In this document: piece by piece, positions 1 to 7,642 of the stretch
Layout of the letters: each line of letters begins with the position of its first letter
How positions within the stretch are numbered: position 1 is the first letter of the stretch
Assembly: GCA_964410915.1 (NCBI GenBank)
Contig: CAYPIU010000018.1
Location: forward strand, 1-30,347
Length of the DNA: 30,347 bases
Reading direction: 5' to 3'
DNA from: CAZFJG01 sp964410915
GTDB taxonomy: Bacteria; Synergistota; Synergistia; Synergistales; JAFGMB01
Position numbers and translations under genes: made by a program
Notes under the pieces: model-generated
Seen by the model: the letters and a program-made list of their open reading frames with translations, nothing else
Database searches by the model: none
What the model was told of the DNA's origin: nothing

Positions 1-33
1 AAGATTTTTACCAGAATTAAAAACCTTTAACCC

Positions 34-154
34 GATGGGCTGAAGCCCATCCTACCACACCTACAGGTGCTGAAAGCTTGGTATGACAAGGTTTGCGGGG
101 TCAATCCAAAATCCAAAATCCAAAATTGTTCGATGGGAAACCAGCCCATCCTAC
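34..154. repeat. Two copies of a GATGGGC/GCCCATC-CTAC hairpin repeat
   Basis: Two short inverted repeats with the same arms and the same trailing CTAC occur 98 bp apart. The first has arms GATGGGC (34-40) and GCCCATC (45-51) with a TGAA loop. The second has arms GATGGG (132-137) and CCCATC (145-150) with a 7-nt loop. They lie downstream of the leftward dehydratase gene. They resemble small dispersed palindromic (REP-like) elements. Whether they recur elsewhere in the genome cannot be seen here. Confidence 0.5.
104..124. repeat. Three tandem copies of ATCCAAA
   Basis: A 7-bp unit, ATCCAAA, is repeated three times without interruption between the two hairpin repeats. This is a simple microsatellite-like tract in non-coding DNA. 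No function is suggested by the sequence. Confidence 0.6.
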
Positions 155-174
155 ATTTCCTGAACAGATTCAGA

Positions 175-1146
175 CTAAAACCTCTCAAGAACCTCCAACA
201 GCCTCGACTCATCTATATTGGCACCTGATATGACAACACCTGTCCTCTTACCCTCTACCGGGATCTTTCCGGCGAGAAGAGCCGCTATCCCAATGGCTCC
301 AGAACCTTCGACCACCTGATGGTGTTCACGGTGGAGATAAGCAATGGCCTCAGCGATATCATTCTCTGTTACTGCAATAAAATCTTTTATATGTTTTCCG
401 GCAAGGTCAAGCAGGCTCTGAGGTATCGAACCCATCAGACCATCAGCGAGAGAATCCTCATATTCTACATCGACAACTTTTCCAACCGGCCAGGACTTGA
501 CCCAGGGCTGGGAAGCAACAGACTGAATACCATAGATCTCTATGGATGGCCTCAAAGCTTTTGCAGCAATAGCTATGCCGTTGATAAGACCGCCTCCCCC
601 TGCTGGGACAACAAGGATATCAAGTTCAGGCTCATCTGTAAGCATCTCAAACCCCACCGTTCCTGCACCGCTGACAATGTAATGATCCTCATAGGAAGAC
701 ACAAAAACAAGCCCCTCTTCTCTGGCCAATCTCTTCGCCTCTTCCTCGGCATCATCATAAAAATGACCAACTACACGCAGATCTACAAAATCCCCTCCGC
801 GCCTTTTTATGGCTTTCTGCTTCGCTTGCGGACAGACACCCGGCACACAGATCACAGCCCTTACTCCCAGCATTCTGGCAGCCATTGCAACACCCTGTGC
901 ATGATTGCCGCTTGACGGGGTAACAACACCATTTTCAGTTTCTTCAGTGCTGAGACTGAACATCTTGTTCAAGGCACCTCTGAGCTTAAAGGATCCGGCT
1001 ATCTGCTGCTGCTCCCATTTGATGAAAACATCAGCCGCGAGTTTCTCACTCAGGGGATCTGACCTCTCAGTAGGGGTATGCCTGACCTTACCTTCAAGAA
1101 AGCGCCTGGCTAAAAGAACATCGGTTATGGACGGCTCGATTTTCAG
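175..1146 (-). CDS. Threonine/serine dehydratase, PLP-dependent; probable CUG start
   Basis: This is a fold-type II PLP enzyme of the threonine ammonia-lyase/serine racemase family, which deaminates threonine or serine to a 2-oxoacid and ammonia. The first ATG/GTG/TTG in frame is TTG at 972, but the frame stays open upstream and encodes the conserved N-terminus. That part includes GSFKLRGA with the PLP lysine at residue 54, so a 972 start would give a dead enzyme. SSGNHAQG (residues 78-85) and the phosphate-binding GGGGL loop follow. The only start-like codon with a ribosome-binding site is CTG at 1146, 9 nt after AAAGGG (1156-1161); an in-frame TGA lies two codons upstream. That gives 323 aa, normal for the family, with no C-terminal ACT domain, as in catabolic forms. 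A sequencing error hiding a normal start is the alternative. The gene follows the cysteine desulfurase gene by 25 bp, likely in one leftward operon. Substrate preference is not resolvable. Confidence 0.85.
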   Translation of the reverse strand: MKIEPSITDVLLARRFLEGKVRHTPTERSDPLSEKLAADVFIKWEQQQIAGSFKLRGALNKMFSLSTEETENGVVTPSSGNHAQGVAMAARMLGVRAVICVPGVCPQAKQKAIKRRGGDFVDLRVVGHFYDDAEEEAKRLAREEGLVFVSSYEDHYIVSGAGTVGFEMLTDEPELDILVVPAGGGGLINGIAIAAKALRPSIEIYGIQSVASQPWVKSWPVGKVVDVEYEDSLADGLMGSIPQSLLDLAGKHIKDFIAVTENDIAEAIAYLHREHHQVVEGSGAIGIAALLAGKIPVEGKRTGVVISGANIDESRLLEVLERF

Positions 1147-1171
1147 AACAGTTCACCCTTTCCGCCCTGGA

Positions 1172-2356
1172 TCATTGAGTATCAGCAGGTATTGAGAGAA
1201 TATCCTCCATGGCCTTCAGGAAAATGGAAATTTCCTCTTCGGTATTGAAATATCCGACACTTACCCTCATGGCACCCCCATGTTGAAGGGTTCCCAGTGT
1301 CTGATGGGCCGTAGGAGCACAATGTAGTCCGGGGCGTGTCTCGATCCCCGGATCATCAGCAATTGCTGCAGCTACTTCTGCGTGATCCAGGCTTGTAAAA
1401 TTTATGGGAAAGACGGGAAGTCTCTCATCCATTGTCATTTTACCAGCTAATTCCAGTCCGGGCAGTTTTTTCAAACCCTCCAGAAGGATCGATCCCAGCT
1501 GCTGTTCCCTTTCATGGATCTTGCCTGTCGTCTCCTTCATAAGCCATTTCGTTGCGGCATGAAGGCCTGCTATACCGGGAAGATTGGGAGTTCCTGCCTC
1601 AAATTTATCAGGCATGGTATCAGGCTGCAGCTCCAGGTGAGAGAAACTTCCCGTACCTCCCTCCAGGAAACAATCAACCTTTTCAGCAAAATCAGGTCTC
1701 CATACGATCCCTCCGGTACCCTGGGGGCCCATAAGCCCCTTATGTCCTGTAAAACACAGGGCGGCAATATCAAGATCCTTCACTGAAACAGGAATGACAC
1801 CTGCGGTCTGTGCACTGTCAAGAACAAGTGGAACTCCAGATTCTTTACATATTGCGGCAATACCGGGAAGATCCTGTACTGTACCGCATATGTTGCTGGC
1901 ATGGGTAAAAACCATCAGGTCGAATTTTTCTTCTTCCATAGCCATCCTCAGATCCTCCAGATGGAGGACTCCTTCCCGGTTACAGTCAACTACCCTTATT
2001 CCTATGATCCCTCTCTGTTCGAGCCTTCTCAGGGGCCTCATAGAAGCATTATGTTCCATACTTGATGTTATAACTTTCATGCCAGGTTTCAAAAAACCCT
2101 TTAATACTATGTTCAGGGATTCGGTTATATTTGAGCTGAAGGTCACATATCGTGGATCAGCATCTTTATATCCATCGAATATCTGTGCGATATTCTCCCT
2201 GCAGCACATCACCATATCCATAGTTGAAAGATCCCTTTTCGCCGCAGCACCCCTTGCAAGGTTTGCCCCATGACTTTTAAGAAAATCATACATTGCTTCA
2301 GGCACTACTTCAGGTTTCGGCCATGTGGTAGCAGCATTATTCAAATATATACCCAT
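1172..2356 (-). CDS. Class V aminotransferase, cysteine desulfurase family
   Basis: A 394-aa fold-type I PLP enzyme resembling the cysteine desulfurase-like group (NifS/SufS/Csd relatives, the EF2568-type subfamily). It should move sulfur or selenium from cysteine or selenocysteine through a persulfide. Visible residues are NNAATT near the N-terminus, EHNA with the PLP-stacking His102, the SAQTAG segment after Asp180, Lys206 in GHKGLMGPQG as the Schiff-base lysine, and Cys346 in RPGLHCAP as the likely catalytic cysteine. The length fits a complete gene. The ATG at 2356 is preceded by AAAGGTGATGG. It lies between an AEC permease and the dehydratase; all read leftward with small gaps. No IscU/SufU or SelD partner is adjacent, so its sulfur or selenium acceptor is unknown. 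Confidence 0.9.
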   Translation of the reverse strand: MGIYLNNAATTWPKPEVVPEAMYDFLKSHGANLARGAAAKRDLSTMDMVMCCRENIAQIFDGYKDADPRYVTFSSNITESLNIVLKGFLKPGMKVITSSMEHNASMRPLRRLEQRGIIGIRVVDCNREGVLHLEDLRMAMEEEKFDLMVFTHASNICGTVQDLPGIAAICKESGVPLVLDSAQTAGVIPVSVKDLDIAALCFTGHKGLMGPQGTGGIVWRPDFAEKVDCFLEGGTGSFSHLELQPDTMPDKFEAGTPNLPGIAGLHAATKWLMKETTGKIHEREQQLGSILLEGLKKLPGLELAGKMTMDERLPVFPINFTSLDHAEVAAAIADDPGIETRPGLHCAPTAHQTLGTLQHGGAMRVSVGYFNTEEEISIFLKAMEDILSIPADTQ

Positions 2357-2410
2357 AAAAGAACCATCACCTTTCGTGATAATTATTATTACTTTTATTG
2401 TAACACTACT

Positions 2411-3406
2411 TTATCCTGCAAGGGATATTAGTCTGCATATTAAAGGGATGACAAATATCATGGAGAAGGTGCTTACGAGCCAGCACGCATTGGCAAGATC
2501 AAGATCAAGATCATATATGGATGCTGGAACGAGGGTAATGAAAGCAACCGGCATGAAGGAAAGGATGATCACCACTTTCAGGGGCAATCCTCCCCATATA
2601 CCGTTGAAACCTGTCAATAGTGAAACTGATATAAGTATTACAGGAAGGAACACGGATCTGATCAAGAGTATGGCAAAACATTCCCTGACATATGACCTGA
2701 CCTTGCCGAACCTCATTCCCATACCTATGGCAGTGAGCATTGTGAATGTACCGAGGGGTATAAAAACAGCATTGAGCGACTTGTAAAATTCCGGTCTTTG
2801 TATTCCTGATATATTGAGAATAGCCCCGACAATTATTGCGAAAATGGCAACCTTGACAAAAATATCCCTGCTCAGCCTCTCCAGGATCCCCCTTACAGAT
2901 TCCTTGTTCTCCCCGGGAAAACTGTAATATCTGGCAACCGGAAATCCCGTGGAATAATAGATCATCTCTGCGAAGAGTTTATAAACGGGGACAAGAGCAT
3001 AACCCCTTTCGCCAAGCAGCATATATGTTATAAGCCCCCCTACTGCACCGATATTGGTGAAAAAACCGCAACAGAAAAATGTTCCTGTCTTTTTCCTGTC
3101 AAGTTTCATGATCCTGGCTGCAGCAAGGGCGAGCAGACCTCCTGTAAGATAATGGGAGGCCCCGAGAAGGGGAAGGAACGCAAGACGCCTGTCATCAAAA
3201 CTTACGATCCACAAGGCTCCTATAACCGATACTGGTATTACGAAAAGGAGGACACCCTTCTGAAGGGTTTTTCTTACTACCTCCAGATCCACAGGAAGTT
3301 TTATACACCCGGCTTCAGTAAGTAACTTTATGGTATAGCCGAACAGAAGACCCGAGAGGATAAGCCCTAAGGAAAACATCATTCTCTCAGGCATTGCAAT
3401 TACCAT
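2411..3406 (-). CDS. AEC-family (auxin efflux carrier-like) membrane transporter
   Basis: A 331-aa polytopic membrane protein with about ten hydrophobic segments, in the pattern of the AEC/Mem_trans family. Bacterial members move small carboxylates such as malate, or other organic anions; the substrate cannot be told here. A first block of helices ends near residue 110, followed by the glycine- and asparagine-containing stretch FFTNIGAVGG. A charged cytoplasmic loop (around FPGENKESVR) comes next, then a second block of helices. Starts at 3406 (ATG) and 3394 (ATG, with GGATGG about 7 nt upstream) are both possible. The gene begins 20 bp after the DHH gene, suggesting co-transcription. Weak similarity to other 10-TM carriers (BASS) makes the family call moderately certain. 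Confidence 0.7.
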   Translation of the reverse strand: MVIAMPERMMFSLGLILSGLLFGYTIKLLTEAGCIKLPVDLEVVRKTLQKGVLLFVIPVSVIGALWIVSFDDRRLAFLPLLGASHYLTGGLLALAAARIMKLDRKKTGTFFCCGFFTNIGAVGGLITYMLLGERGYALVPVYKLFAEMIYYSTGFPVARYYSFPGENKESVRGILERLSRDIFVKVAIFAIIVGAILNISGIQRPEFYKSLNAVFIPLGTFTMLTAIGMGMRFGKVRSYVRECFAILLIRSVFLPVILISVSLLTGFNGIWGGLPLKVVIILSFMPVAFITLVPASIYDLDLDLANACWLVSTFSMIFVIPLICRLISLAG

Positions 3407-3426
3407 CCGTACTGATACGGCCAGAG

Positions 3427-4440
3427 TTACTGGTCATTGTTTTCCATTGCCTTGCGGAATACATCGCCAAGTGTCGCTCCTGTAGGTCTGCTTTTTTCCT
3501 TTATTGTGTGAACGGCTGTCTGAATACTTTCCCTTATCCTTTCCTCGCTGTAGTTTCGAGGAAAATAAAGTGCAGCAGCATTTTCATGCCCTCCGCCTCT
3601 AACTTTTTTCCCGTCCTTAAGAATGGCGACGGTCTTTCCTGACAGACCATCCCGGCTTCTCAATGAAACTGCCCATTCCCCCGTGATCTTGCGGGAAGCC
3701 ACTGCAAGAAGTTCCGGCGGATCATCGTTTCTGTCCAGAACCAGCCCGGCAAAATCCGATACATCACCGAACTCAAGGATACCTTCTCCTGTAAAAGCCA
3801 CACCATTTTTTGCAGAAGCCATCTCTGAAAAAGCCTTTTCAAACCTTTGTTCCTGTCTATTAACAAAATCGACTGCTACATCATATTCATCAGGAGTAAG
3901 TTTTCCCGAAGGATCTGCAACAAGCCTTGTAAAAACTCCCCATGGTCCGCAAAGTGTAACAAGAGCCTGCCAGAGTCTGCTCTCGGGAAATTTGTTTATC
4001 CAGAGATCCCTGTCATTTGCTATCTCTACAATATCTTTCATTTTCTCTGTGACATTATTTTTATTAACCAGGGAAGGGTTGGACTTAAGCCAGTTATAAT
4101 AAACCTTTGCGGCACAGTAATTTGTATCGAGAACAAGCCATGGGCGACCTGCAAATCTTGCAAAGTTGCTTTCATGATGATCGAAGACAAAAGGCGGTTC
4201 ATCCTCACTGAACCATGAATCGATCTGGTCAACCGTCCTGTCTTTCTGGCAGAACAGGTCAAGTACCAGAATATTCTGTTCATTCTGTATTCCTTCAAGT
4301 ATCAGGTTATCCACAATACCATACCCCGCAAGAGATATTTTCATTGGTGACCTGCCATAGCTGGAATGCCAGGCAAGTGCTGCTGATACCACTCCGTCCA
4401 GGTCAGTATGACTTATTATATGAAGGAGTTTTTTCCCCAA
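3427..4440 (-). CDS. DHH-family phosphoesterase
   Basis: A 337-aa protein of the DHH phosphoesterase superfamily (nanoRNase/oligoribonuclease, cyclic dinucleotide phosphodiesterase, RecJ relatives). The motifs appear in order: HTDLDG (residues 11-16), Asp61 in VLDLF, the name-giving DHH at 87-89, NDRD near 142-145, and a C-terminal DHHA1-type glycine motif RGGGH (281-285) for substrate binding. The acidic and histidine residues are expected to bind two Mn/Mg ions. The ATG at 4440 has a strong AAAGGGAGG site 8 nt upstream. It reads away from oriC, divergent from dnaA. Activity on short RNA or cyclic dinucleotides is the likely range, but there is no CBS, PAS or GGDEF domain to point to one substrate. 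Confidence 0.88.
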   Translation of the reverse strand: MGKKLLHIISHTDLDGVVSAALAWHSSYGRSPMKISLAGYGIVDNLILEGIQNEQNILVLDLFCQKDRTVDQIDSWFSEDEPPFVFDHHESNFARFAGRPWLVLDTNYCAAKVYYNWLKSNPSLVNKNNVTEKMKDIVEIANDRDLWINKFPESRLWQALVTLCGPWGVFTRLVADPSGKLTPDEYDVAVDFVNRQEQRFEKAFSEMASAKNGVAFTGEGILEFGDVSDFAGLVLDRNDDPPELLAVASRKITGEWAVSLRSRDGLSGKTVAILKDGKKVRGGGHENAAALYFPRNYSEERIRESIQTAVHTIKEKSRPTGATLGDVFRKAMENNDQ

Positions 4441-4897
4441 AATAATGCCTCCCTTTTCTGTGTTTCAAGCAATTGGGAACCATTTTATACTAATTTTGAT
4501 GGATCATGGGATTTTGTTATCCACTTTTAAAAATATAGTATCCACACTTATGCACAAAATACCCCTTCCCTGTGGTATCATTCCCCTTAAGAAGATCTGA
4601 AATGAACATATGAAGCATTATTATTATATTTTTTTAATCAATATTATGCCTTTTATCCTCTTTATCCACCTTCATGTGAACTTCATGTGGATAAACTCGT
4701 GAGATACTTGAAATGCTGTTTGATTAGATTTGGTCAATTATATTGGAATTTATGTATACTTTTTACAAGTCATTCCCGTCACTAATTTTGACCGATGCTC
4801 ATATATATTCAACATTATTGTGAATATATGTGTATATGTGGATAATAATTGTGGACAATAAAATCTTTTTTAATTTTTGGACCGGGAGTGGAAAATT
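4441..4897. other. oriC: Replication origin (oriC), upstream DnaA-box region
   Basis: This 457-bp AT-rich intergenic region separates the leftward DHH gene from dnaA. DnaA-box-like 9-mers (consensus TTATNCACA) are TTATCCACT 4517-4525, GTATCCACA 4538-4546, TTATGCACA 4548-4556, TTATCCACC 4662-4670, and on the other strand TGTGGATAA 4686-4694, TGTGGATAA 4837-4845 and TGTGGACAA 4850-4858. Three match the consensus fully and the rest have one mismatch. A 31-bp stretch with a single C (4617-4647) is a candidate unwinding element. Gene polarity diverges around this point, as expected for an origin. The dnaA promoter must also lie here, so DnaA binding would autoregulate it. No separate gene is seen. 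Confidence 0.88.
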
Positions 4898-6226
4898 TTG
4901 GATAATAATGTTAAAGAAATATGGGAAGAGATAATTCAGGAATCCGAAAAAAGGCTCGAAAAGGGAGCTGCGGATATCTGGCTGAGAACCTGTATTCCCA
5001 TAGCACTTGAAAATGATACGCTGTTTCTCGATGTTCCTAATATTTTTGTTAAGGAGCAGATATCTTCACGGTTCCTTAAAGATCTGATATCCCTTGTACG
5101 TGAGAACGGATATGCAGAAAAAGTTGAGATGAAAGTTGGAACGGAAACAAGAAAAGACGAGCAGGAACGGGCTGAAAAGGCTGTAAAACCATCCCTTGAA
5201 AAAAGGCCGGAGCTGAATCCAAATTATGTTTTCAGTAATTTTGTTGTAGGAAAATCAAATCGGCTCGCCCATGCAGCGAGTCTTGCAGTCGCAGAAACAC
5301 CAGGGGAAGCATATAATCCTCTTTTCATATGGGGAGGAGTAGGACTTGGCAAAACTCACCTCATGCATGCCATAGGACATTACTTTCTTGATAATCACAA
5401 GAATGAAAATCTTAAAGTAACTTACGTAAGCTCTGAAAAATTCACAAATGAACTTATTGCTTCGATAAAAAATAACAGAACCCAGGAATTCAAGGCCAAG
5501 TATCGTAATGTGGATATTCTCCTGATAGATGATATACACTTTCTGGCGAGGAAGGAGAGTACGCAGGAAGAATTTTTCCATACATTCAACAGTCTTCATA
5601 ATTCAAAAAAACAGATCGTCATAAGTTCGGACAGACCTCCTAAAGAAATACAGAGTATAGAGGACAGACTTGTCAGCCGTTTCGAATGGGGACTGGTAAC
5701 AGATATACAGCCGCCAGACTATGAAACAAGGGTAGCCATACTTCAGAAAAAAGCGCAGACGAGAAATTTTGATATTCCCGAGGAGATAATACTTTTCCTG
5801 GCTAACAATGTTCCGAGCAATATCAGAGAACTTGAAGGTTCCCTGAACAGGGTAATAGCAAGTTCTGAACTTAACAGCGAGCCTATGACGGTAGAGAATG
5901 TTTCTGTCTGGCTCAAGGATGTAATCAAATATGCTTCTCATGGTCCAGTAAGCGTAGAGACGATACAGCAGATCGTTGCAGAAAATCTCGGATTTACAGT
6001 TGAAGACCTTAAGAGTAATAAAAGGACCTCTGAACTTGCTTTCGCAAGACAGGTTGCAATGTATCTTTCACGTAAACATACAGAATCAAGCCTTCAGCAG
6101 ATCGGTCTTGCATTTAATAAGAAGGACCACACTACAGTTCTTCATGCACAGAAGAAAATAACTACACTTGTAAAGGAACAGCCAAGGATCAAGACAACTG
6201 TGGATAACCTTGAGGAAAAACTGTGA
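4898..6226 (+). CDS. dnaA: Chromosomal replication initiator DnaA
   Basis: DnaA binds the 9-mer boxes at oriC, melts the origin and helps load the replicative helicase. I chose TTG at 4898 because GGGAG (4884-4888) sits 9 nt upstream; an earlier in-frame TTG at 4877 has no such site. This gives 442 aa, typical for the family, beginning with the usual helical domain I (KEIW...). Walker A GGVGLGKT is at residues 146-153, the Walker B/sensor stretch DILLIDDIHFL follows, and the C-terminal DNA-binding domain carries the signature KKDHTTVLHA. The charged linker (domain II) is short. The gene is flanked on both sides by DnaA boxes and followed by dnaN and recF, the classical order. Confidence 0.98.
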   Translation: MDNNVKEIWEEIIQESEKRLEKGAADIWLRTCIPIALENDTLFLDVPNIFVKEQISSRFLKDLISLVRENGYAEKVEMKVGTETRKDEQERAEKAVKPSLEKRPELNPNYVFSNFVVGKSNRLAHAASLAVAETPGEAYNPLFIWGGVGLGKTHLMHAIGHYFLDNHKNENLKVTYVSSEKFTNELIASIKNNRTQEFKAKYRNVDILLIDDIHFLARKESTQEEFFHTFNSLHNSKKQIVISSDRPPKEIQSIEDRLVSRFEWGLVTDIQPPDYETRVAILQKKAQTRNFDIPEEIILFLANNVPSNIRELEGSLNRVIASSELNSEPMTVENVSVWLKDVIKYASHGPVSVETIQQIVAENLGFTVEDLKSNKRTSELAFARQVAMYLSRKHTESSLQQIGLAFNKKDHTTVLHAQKKITTLVKEQPRIKTTVDNLEEKL

Positions 6227-6253
6227 TTCTGGTGTGATTAGGGTATGGTATTT

Positions 6254-6385
6254 ATTGTGGACAATAAAATAACCTGACTTTTACACAAATTTATTGTGGA
6301 TATGTGAATAACTATTTTAAGATCAACACATACCTTTCCACAAAAAAAAGTGTGTAACAGCAATGTTACAAGATACTTTTCCACA
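6254..6385. promoter_or_regulatory. DnaA-box cluster between dnaA and dnaN
   Basis: The dnaA-dnaN gap holds a second set of DnaA-box-like 9-mers: TGTGGACAA 6256-6264, TTTTACACA 6279-6287, TGTGGATAT 6295-6303, TGTGAATAA 6303-6311 (reverse of TTATTCACA, full consensus), CTTTCCACA 6334-6342 (weaker) and TTTTCCACA 6377-6385. Together with the upstream region this looks like a bipartite origin with dnaA in the middle, as known from Bacillus and Helicobacter. It may also control dnaN transcription. Confidence 0.7.
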
Positions 6386-6460
6386 AATACACAGGGCTTA
6401 CTACTTTTATTACTATTTTTTTATATTTAACTAATAATGTAAGAATAAGGAGGCAGCTAA

Positions 6461-7627
6461 ATGAAATTAGAGATCGAAAAAAATTCTTTCATGAAAAGCT
6501 GGCAGATCGCTGAAAGGGCAACAAGCTCAAAAAGTACTATCAATTCCCTGGCAGGAGTTCTATTCAAAGTCAACAAGTCAAATTCAGATGTAACTCTTGA
6601 ATCAACAGATCTGAAGACATCAGTAAAATGCAAGGGACAGGGAGTTATTGTTGAAGAAGGCGGTGATATAGTTCTTCCTGTAAAACTGGTTGGAGAACTG
6701 TTCAAAAAAATTCCAACACAGACTTTTTCTCTTAATATAAATCAGAATGGAAGAGGTACCCTTGTATCAGGCAGAAACAGATACCGCTTTACAACATATT
6801 CCACAGATGAATTTCCACATCTTCCTTCTTCTGATACTGCAGATTTGTTATGTGATATAAAGGTTTCAGACCTTTCAAGGATGATATCTGAAGGAACAGT
6901 TGCGGGAAGCCTTGGTGAGGAATTTCCTAAATATCTTGGTGCAGCAATGTTCCAGTTGAAAGAAAAGGAATTAAGGGTTGTATCAACTGATGGAAGAAGA
7001 CTTTCACTTTCCAAGTGTATTGTAGAAACTTCAGGTGAACCGGCAGAAGTACTCCTTCCCCTGGTTAGTCTTAAGGAACTTCAGAGAATAGTTTCGTCCA
7101 TGGATCAGGAATCATCTCTGAAAATACTTGTAGACAATTCAATAGTATATTTTCATATGGAAAATATAGAATTTTCTGTAAGAAGGATAGAGTCTTCATT
7201 TCCTGATTATGAAAAGATACTCAGCCCCCAGAACACTACAACTATGCAGCTGAACAGAATGGATATTCTTTCCGCACTTGAAAGGGTTGATGTTGTAGTC
7301 AAGGATTATAACAGGATGGTAATAATGAAACTATCTCCGGATGGAGACCTGTCATTGAGCGGAAGAGCTCCTGAGCTTGGGGAGGCAAGGGAGGTCCTTG
7401 ACTCTGAGATCAAAGGGGAACCGCTTCTTATAGCTTTTAATGTATCTTACCTGATAGATGGATTGAAAGCATTCAAGGGAGAAAATGTGTTCATGACATT
7501 CAATGGTCCTGAGGGCCAGATGACCATGCTCAGGCCTGATATGGATGATTTCCTTTACATGCTTATGCCTATAAAGATAACTGATTCTGATGCTTCAGTT
7601 GAAAATGACGGGGAGGAAGAGGAGTAA
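6461..7627 (+). CDS. dnaN: DNA polymerase III beta subunit (sliding clamp)
   Basis: The ring-shaped clamp that tethers DNA polymerase III and many repair proteins to DNA. The 388-aa product has the three-domain beta-clamp pattern. It starts MKLEIEKNSF and includes the conserved FPKYLGAAMF region of domain II. Near the C-terminus, FLYMLMPIKI corresponds to the family's MPMRL-type end that forms part of the peptide-binding cleft. A 14-residue acidic tail (ending EEEE) extends beyond that point and makes it slightly longer than usual. The ATG follows AAGGAGG at a good distance. It lies between dnaA and recF, with only 15 bp to recF, so dnaN and recF are probably co-transcribed. Confidence 0.97.
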   Translation: MKLEIEKNSFMKSWQIAERATSSKSTINSLAGVLFKVNKSNSDVTLESTDLKTSVKCKGQGVIVEEGGDIVLPVKLVGELFKKIPTQTFSLNINQNGRGTLVSGRNRYRFTTYSTDEFPHLPSSDTADLLCDIKVSDLSRMISEGTVAGSLGEEFPKYLGAAMFQLKEKELRVVSTDGRRLSLSKCIVETSGEPAEVLLPLVSLKELQRIVSSMDQESSLKILVDNSIVYFHMENIEFSVRRIESSFPDYEKILSPQNTTTMQLNRMDILSALERVDVVVKDYNRMVIMKLSPDGDLSLSGRAPELGEAREVLDSEIKGEPLLIAFNVSYLIDGLKAFKGENVFMTFNGPEGQMTMLRPDMDDFLYMLMPIKITDSDASVENDGEEEE

Positions 7628-7642
7628 CTGTCCGCTTAAAAT

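Noticed and set aside
104..124. ATCCAAA tandem copies as part of a CRISPR array
   Set aside because: The unit is 7 bp with no spacers and no cas genes anywhere in the window.
319..915. 198-codon plus-strand frame opposite the dehydratase
   Set aside because: It is the antisense shadow of a well-supported gene, has no ribosome-binding site and no family pattern.
175..972. Dehydratase gene taken as complete from the TTG at 972
   Set aside because: The conserved lysine motif and N-terminal strand are encoded in frame upstream to 1146, so this is not the true start.
1794..2273. 159-codon plus-strand frame opposite the cysteine desulfurase
   Set aside because: Antisense shadow; the minus-strand gene has all catalytic residues.
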